Origin: Streptomyces malaysiense | GTDB lineage: Bacteria; Actinomycetota; Actinomycetes; Streptomycetales; Streptomycetaceae | NCBI RefSeq assembly: GCF_000980885.2 | Contig: NZ_LBDA02000034.1 | Span: 62,001-126,000, forward strand | Length of the DNA stretch: 64,000 nucleotides | Reading direction: 5' to 3' | Notes under the pieces: model-generated | Databases searched by the model: none | Told to the model about the DNA's origin: nothing | Seen by the model: only the letters and a program-made list of their open reading frames with translations | Part shown: in pieces, positions 61,573 through 64,000 of the stretch | Layout: each line of letters begins with the position of its first letter | Numbering within the stretch: the first letter of the stretch is position 1 | Made by a program: the position numbers and the translations under genes

Positions 61573-62523
61573 TCAGCGCAGGAACGGGTCCACCGCGACG
61601 GCGACGAAGAGGATCGACACGTACGTGATCGACCAGTGGAACAGCCGCATCTCCTTGAGCTTCGCGCCGGTGACCTCGGCCTTCGCCCGGTTCTGGAGGC
61701 CGTGCGCCTCCCACAGCCAGAAGCCGCCGGCCGCGAGGGCCACGACCGTGTAGAACCAGCCCGTGTACCCCAGCGGGGTGAGCAGCAACGAGACGGCGAC
61801 CATCACCCAGCTGTAGATGACGATCTGCCGGGCCACGACCTTGTTGGAGGCGATCACCGGGAGCATCGGCACACCGGCACGCGCGTAGTCGTCCTTGACC
61901 TTCATGGACAGCGGCCAGTAGTGCGGCGGCGTCCAGAAGAACATCACGAGGAAGAGGATGACAGGCGCCCAGGACATCGAGTCCGTGACCGCGGACCAGC
62001 CGATCAGCACCGGCAGGCAGCCCGCGATGCCGCCCCACACGATGTTCTGCGCGGTGCGGCGCTTGAGGATCATCGTGTAGACGACGACGTAGAAGAGCAG
62101 CGCGCCGAGCGACAGCCAGGCGCTGAGCCAGTTGACGGTCAGCCCGAACAGCAGCGTGGAGACGACCCCGAGGGCGAGGCCGAAGGCCAGGCACTCGCGC
62201 GGGCTGACCATGCCGGTCACCAGCGGGCGCTGCGAGGTGCGGTCCATGACGGCGTCGATGTCGCGGTCGATGTACATGTTCAGCGCGTTGGCCCCGCCCG
62301 CGGACAGGTAGCCGCCGAGGCAGGTGAGCAGCACCAGCCGCAGGTCGGGCACGCCCTGCTGCGCCAGGAACATCACCGGCACGGTGGTGATGAGGAGCAG
62401 CTCGATGATCCGCGGCTTGGTCAGCGCCACGAATGCCTTGACACGGGCCCCGAACGGCCGGTGGACCGGGCTCGGGCTCGTGCCACCGAGCGCCGCAGCT
62501 GGACGGGATTCGACGGCCGTCAC
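61573..62523 (-). CDS. ctaB: protoheme IX farnesyltransferase (heme O synthase)
   Basis: This 316-aa polytopic membrane prenyltransferase converts heme B to heme O, the step before ctaA. The Mg/prenyl site is NMYIDRDIDAVMDRT. FLVMFFWTPPHYWPLSMKVKDDYARAG is a COX10/CtaB signature. GTG 62523 has AGGGG upstream and gives the usual N-terminus; ATG 62544 with GGGGGAGG upstream is the alternative. Confidence 0.94.
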   Translation of the reverse strand: MTAVESRPAAALGGTSPSPVHRPFGARVKAFVALTKPRIIELLLITTVPVMFLAQQGVPDLRLVLLTCLGGYLSAGGANALNMYIDRDIDAVMDRTSQRPLVTGMVSPRECLAFGLALGVVSTLLFGLTVNWLSAWLSLGALLFYVVVYTMILKRRTAQNIVWGGIAGCLPVLIGWSAVTDSMSWAPVILFLVMFFWTPPHYWPLSMKVKDDYARAGVPMLPVIASNKVVARQIVIYSWVMVAVSLLLTPLGYTGWFYTVVALAAGGFWLWEAHGLQNRAKAEVTGAKLKEMRLFHWSITYVSILFVAVAVDPFLR

Positions 62524-62544
62524 GCACACCCCTGACAGAGACAT

Positions 62545-62968
62545 CCCAGCGAGCCTCCCCCGGATGAGGTCTTCATGAAGGGCTCGCGCGTACCACGCCA
62601 CTTTAGACGTTGCCCATACCCCGGCCTTCGCGGGGGTGGGGTCGTGTTGGCGGTCACCCGGACGGGGCCCTGTGAGCGGCTGTGCGGACCACCCGGGACA
62701 CCGCTTTTCCGGAGATCGCAAAAGAGGGCCCCCACCACTCTTTTGAGCGGTCAGATGAGCGCCTTCTTATTCATGTGCCAAATGCCGTCTCGGCCAGTCG
62801 GGAGGCGGATCCCGTCGATGCCCGGCAGTCTGGAATCACCCGCGAAAACGCACGTCCTTGCGAGGGTAGGCTCGACAACGGCCGGCGGGCAGAAGTCACG
62901 CCGGCGGCCGGGTGGGCGCATGCCCCGAAGACCGGCGACCGACATGTGGAGAGGAGCCCTGACCCAGG
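62545..62968. other. gene-free divergent region between ctaB and transketolase
   Basis: I see no credible gene in these 424 bp. It should hold both promoters: TAAAGT on the minus strand near 62602 is a -10 candidate for ctaB, and TAGGCT (62867-62872) for the transketolase gene. An inverted repeat CAAAAGAG-N11-CTCTTTTG (62719-62745) is in the middle and is a candidate regulator site. No terminator of note is present. Confidence 0.5.
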
Positions 62969-64000
62969 GTGAGCACCAAGCCGACCACCACAGACCTTGA
63001 GTGGACCGACCTGGACCAGCGGGCCGTGGACACCGCCCGAGTCCTGGCCGCCGACGCCGTACAGAAGGTCGGCAACGGCCATCCCGGTACGGCGATGAGC
63101 CTGGCCCCCGCCGCCTACACCCTCTTCCAGAAGGTGATGCGGCACGACCCGGCCGACCCGGAGTGGGTGGGGCGCGACCGCTTCGTGCTGTCCGCCGGCC
63201 ACTCCTCCCTGACCCTCTACACCCAGCTCTACCTGGCCGGCTTCGGCCTGGAGCTGACGGACCTGGAGTCCTTCCGCACCTGGGGCTCCAAGACCCCGGG
63301 CCACCCGGAGTACGGGCACACCAAGGGCGTCGAGACCACCACGGGCCCGCTGGGCCAGGGTGTGGCCAACGCGGTGGGCATGGCGATGGCCGCCCGCTAC
63401 GAGCGCGGCCTGTTCGACCCGGAGGCCGCCCAGGGCGAGTCGCCGTTCGACCACTTCATCTACTGCATCGCCGGTGACGGCTGCCTCCAGGAGGGCATCT
63501 CCGCCGAGGCGTCCTCGCTGGCCGGCCACCAGAAGCTCGGCAACCTGATCCTGCTGTGGGACGACAACCACATCTCGATCGAGGGCGACACCGAGACGGC
63601 AGTCTCCGAGGACACCGCCAAGCGCTACGAGGCGTACGGCTGGCACGTGCAGCGCGTGGAGCCGAAGGCGGACGGCGACCTGGACCCGGCGGCGATCTTC
63701 GCCGCGATCCAGGCGGCCAAGCAGGTCACCGACCGGCCCTCCTTCATCGCGATGCGCTCGATCATCGCCTGGCCGGCCCCGAACGCCCAGAACACCGAGG
63801 CCGCGCACGGCTCGGCGCTCGGCGCGGACGAGGTCGCGGCCACCAAGCGCGTCCTCGGCTTCGACCCCGAGCAGTCCTTCGCCGTCGAGGACGACGTGAT
63901 CACGCACACCCGCAAGGCCCTGGAGCGCGGCGCCCGCGCGAAGGCCGAGTGGGAGAAGTCGCTCCAGGTGTGGCGGGACGACAACCCCGAGCGCGCCGCC
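62969..64000 (+). CDS. tkt: transketolase (5' part, runs off the window)
   Basis: 344 residues are visible and the reading frame is open to the window end. The enzyme moves two-carbon units in the pentose phosphate pathway with thiamine diphosphate. Blocks present are GNGHPGTAMSLAPAAYTLF, LSAGHSSLTLYTQLYLAG, TTGPLGQGVANAVG and the ThDP motif IAGDGCLQEGISAEA...LWDDNHIS. GTG 62969 follows GAGGAG (62951-62956) at a rather long distance. It is probably followed by transaldolase and other genes outside. Confidence 0.95.
   Translation, partial: MSTKPTTTDLEWTDLDQRAVDTARVLAADAVQKVGNGHPGTAMSLAPAAYTLFQKVMRHDPADPEWVGRDRFVLSAGHSSLTLYTQLYLAGFGLELTDLESFRTWGSKTPGHPEYGHTKGVETTTGPLGQGVANAVGMAMAARYERGLFDPEAAQGESPFDHFIYCIAGDGCLQEGISAEASSLAGHQKLGNLILLWDDNHISIEGDTETAVSEDTAKRYEAYGWHVQRVEPKADGDLDPAAIFAAIQAAKQVTDRPSFIAMRSIIAWPAPNAQNTEAAHGSALGADEVAATKRVLGFDPEQSFAVEDDVITHTRKALERGARAKAEWEKSLQVWRDDNPERAA

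Overview
The window is high-GC DNA from an actinomycete, almost certainly a Streptomyces chromosome core. The evidence is strong codon bias, many GTG and TTG starts, 4-base ATGA/GTGA gene overlaps, an ectABCD ectoine cluster, a LAETG sortase substrate, and an actinobacterial suf operon headed by sufR. From memory, the order cob - LAETG protein - ectABCD - DeoR/sugar ABC - dapD - suf - ctaA/ctaB - transketolase matches the S. coelicolor core around SCO1850-SCO1935. I see no tRNA, rRNA, CRISPR array, insertion sequence or prophage.

Layout. (1) 1-10,269: cobalamin (corrin ring) genes. They are a VWA chelatase subunit (5' end outside the window), cobO, cbiA/cobB, cobI, cobM, cobL, a cbiG-cobJ fusion, cbiX and a cobC-like aminotransferase. 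They are mostly coupled by 4-base overlaps and are interrupted by an antisense ZIP metal transporter. (2) 10,388-16,358: a sortase-anchored surface protein, an amidohydrolase, a polar amino-acid ABC importer and a class V aminotransferase. (3) 16,359-19,893: ectABCD for ectoine and 5-hydroxyectoine, behind an unusual AT-rich, repeat-filled upstream region. (4) 20,172-23,697: a two-component system followed by a Tat-type YHYH lipoprotein. (5) 23,825-29,413: a PLP enzyme, a FrnE-type DsbA protein, two GNATs, a class B penicillin-binding protein and a secreted HAD acid phosphatase. (6) 29,598-36,108: an uncharacterised carbohydrate locus. A DeoR regulator, sugar ABC importer and polyol-type dehydrogenase face a divergent protein of unknown function that has a clear promoter and an 18-bp operator palindrome. 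(7) 36,183-42,673: a tandem TerD protein, a secreted PhoX-like phosphatase, an unknown protein and a secreted nuclease/phosphatase. (8) 42,686-46,166: an SRPBCC protein with its ArsR-like regulator, and a small envelope-stress-like operon (DUF3618, holin-family, Cys-rich and 52-aa proteins). (9) 46,329-49,757: a dapA paralogue, a HAD-like protein, dapD, and a TetR/SMR efflux pair. (10) 49,898-56,483: the complete suf Fe-S assembly operon sufR-B-D-Rieske-C-S-U-T. (11) 56,666-64,000: an AAC(3)-like acetyltransferase, an ABC-2 exporter, heme A genes ctaA and ctaB, a nucleotidyltransferase-like protein, and the 5' part of transketolase.

The sequence also shows regulatory structure that gene calls alone miss. 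There is a SufR-type CAAC-N6-GTTG operator over the sufR start, a double TetR operator abutting a leaderless SMR gene, and a 21-bp stem that would bury the ribosome-binding site of the ArsR-like gene. A 26-bp perfect palindrome lies between two divergent promoters. At least ten genes have a TANNNT -10 box 6-8 nt before the start codon, the signature of leaderless mRNAs. Strong hairpin terminators separate several convergent or finished operons.
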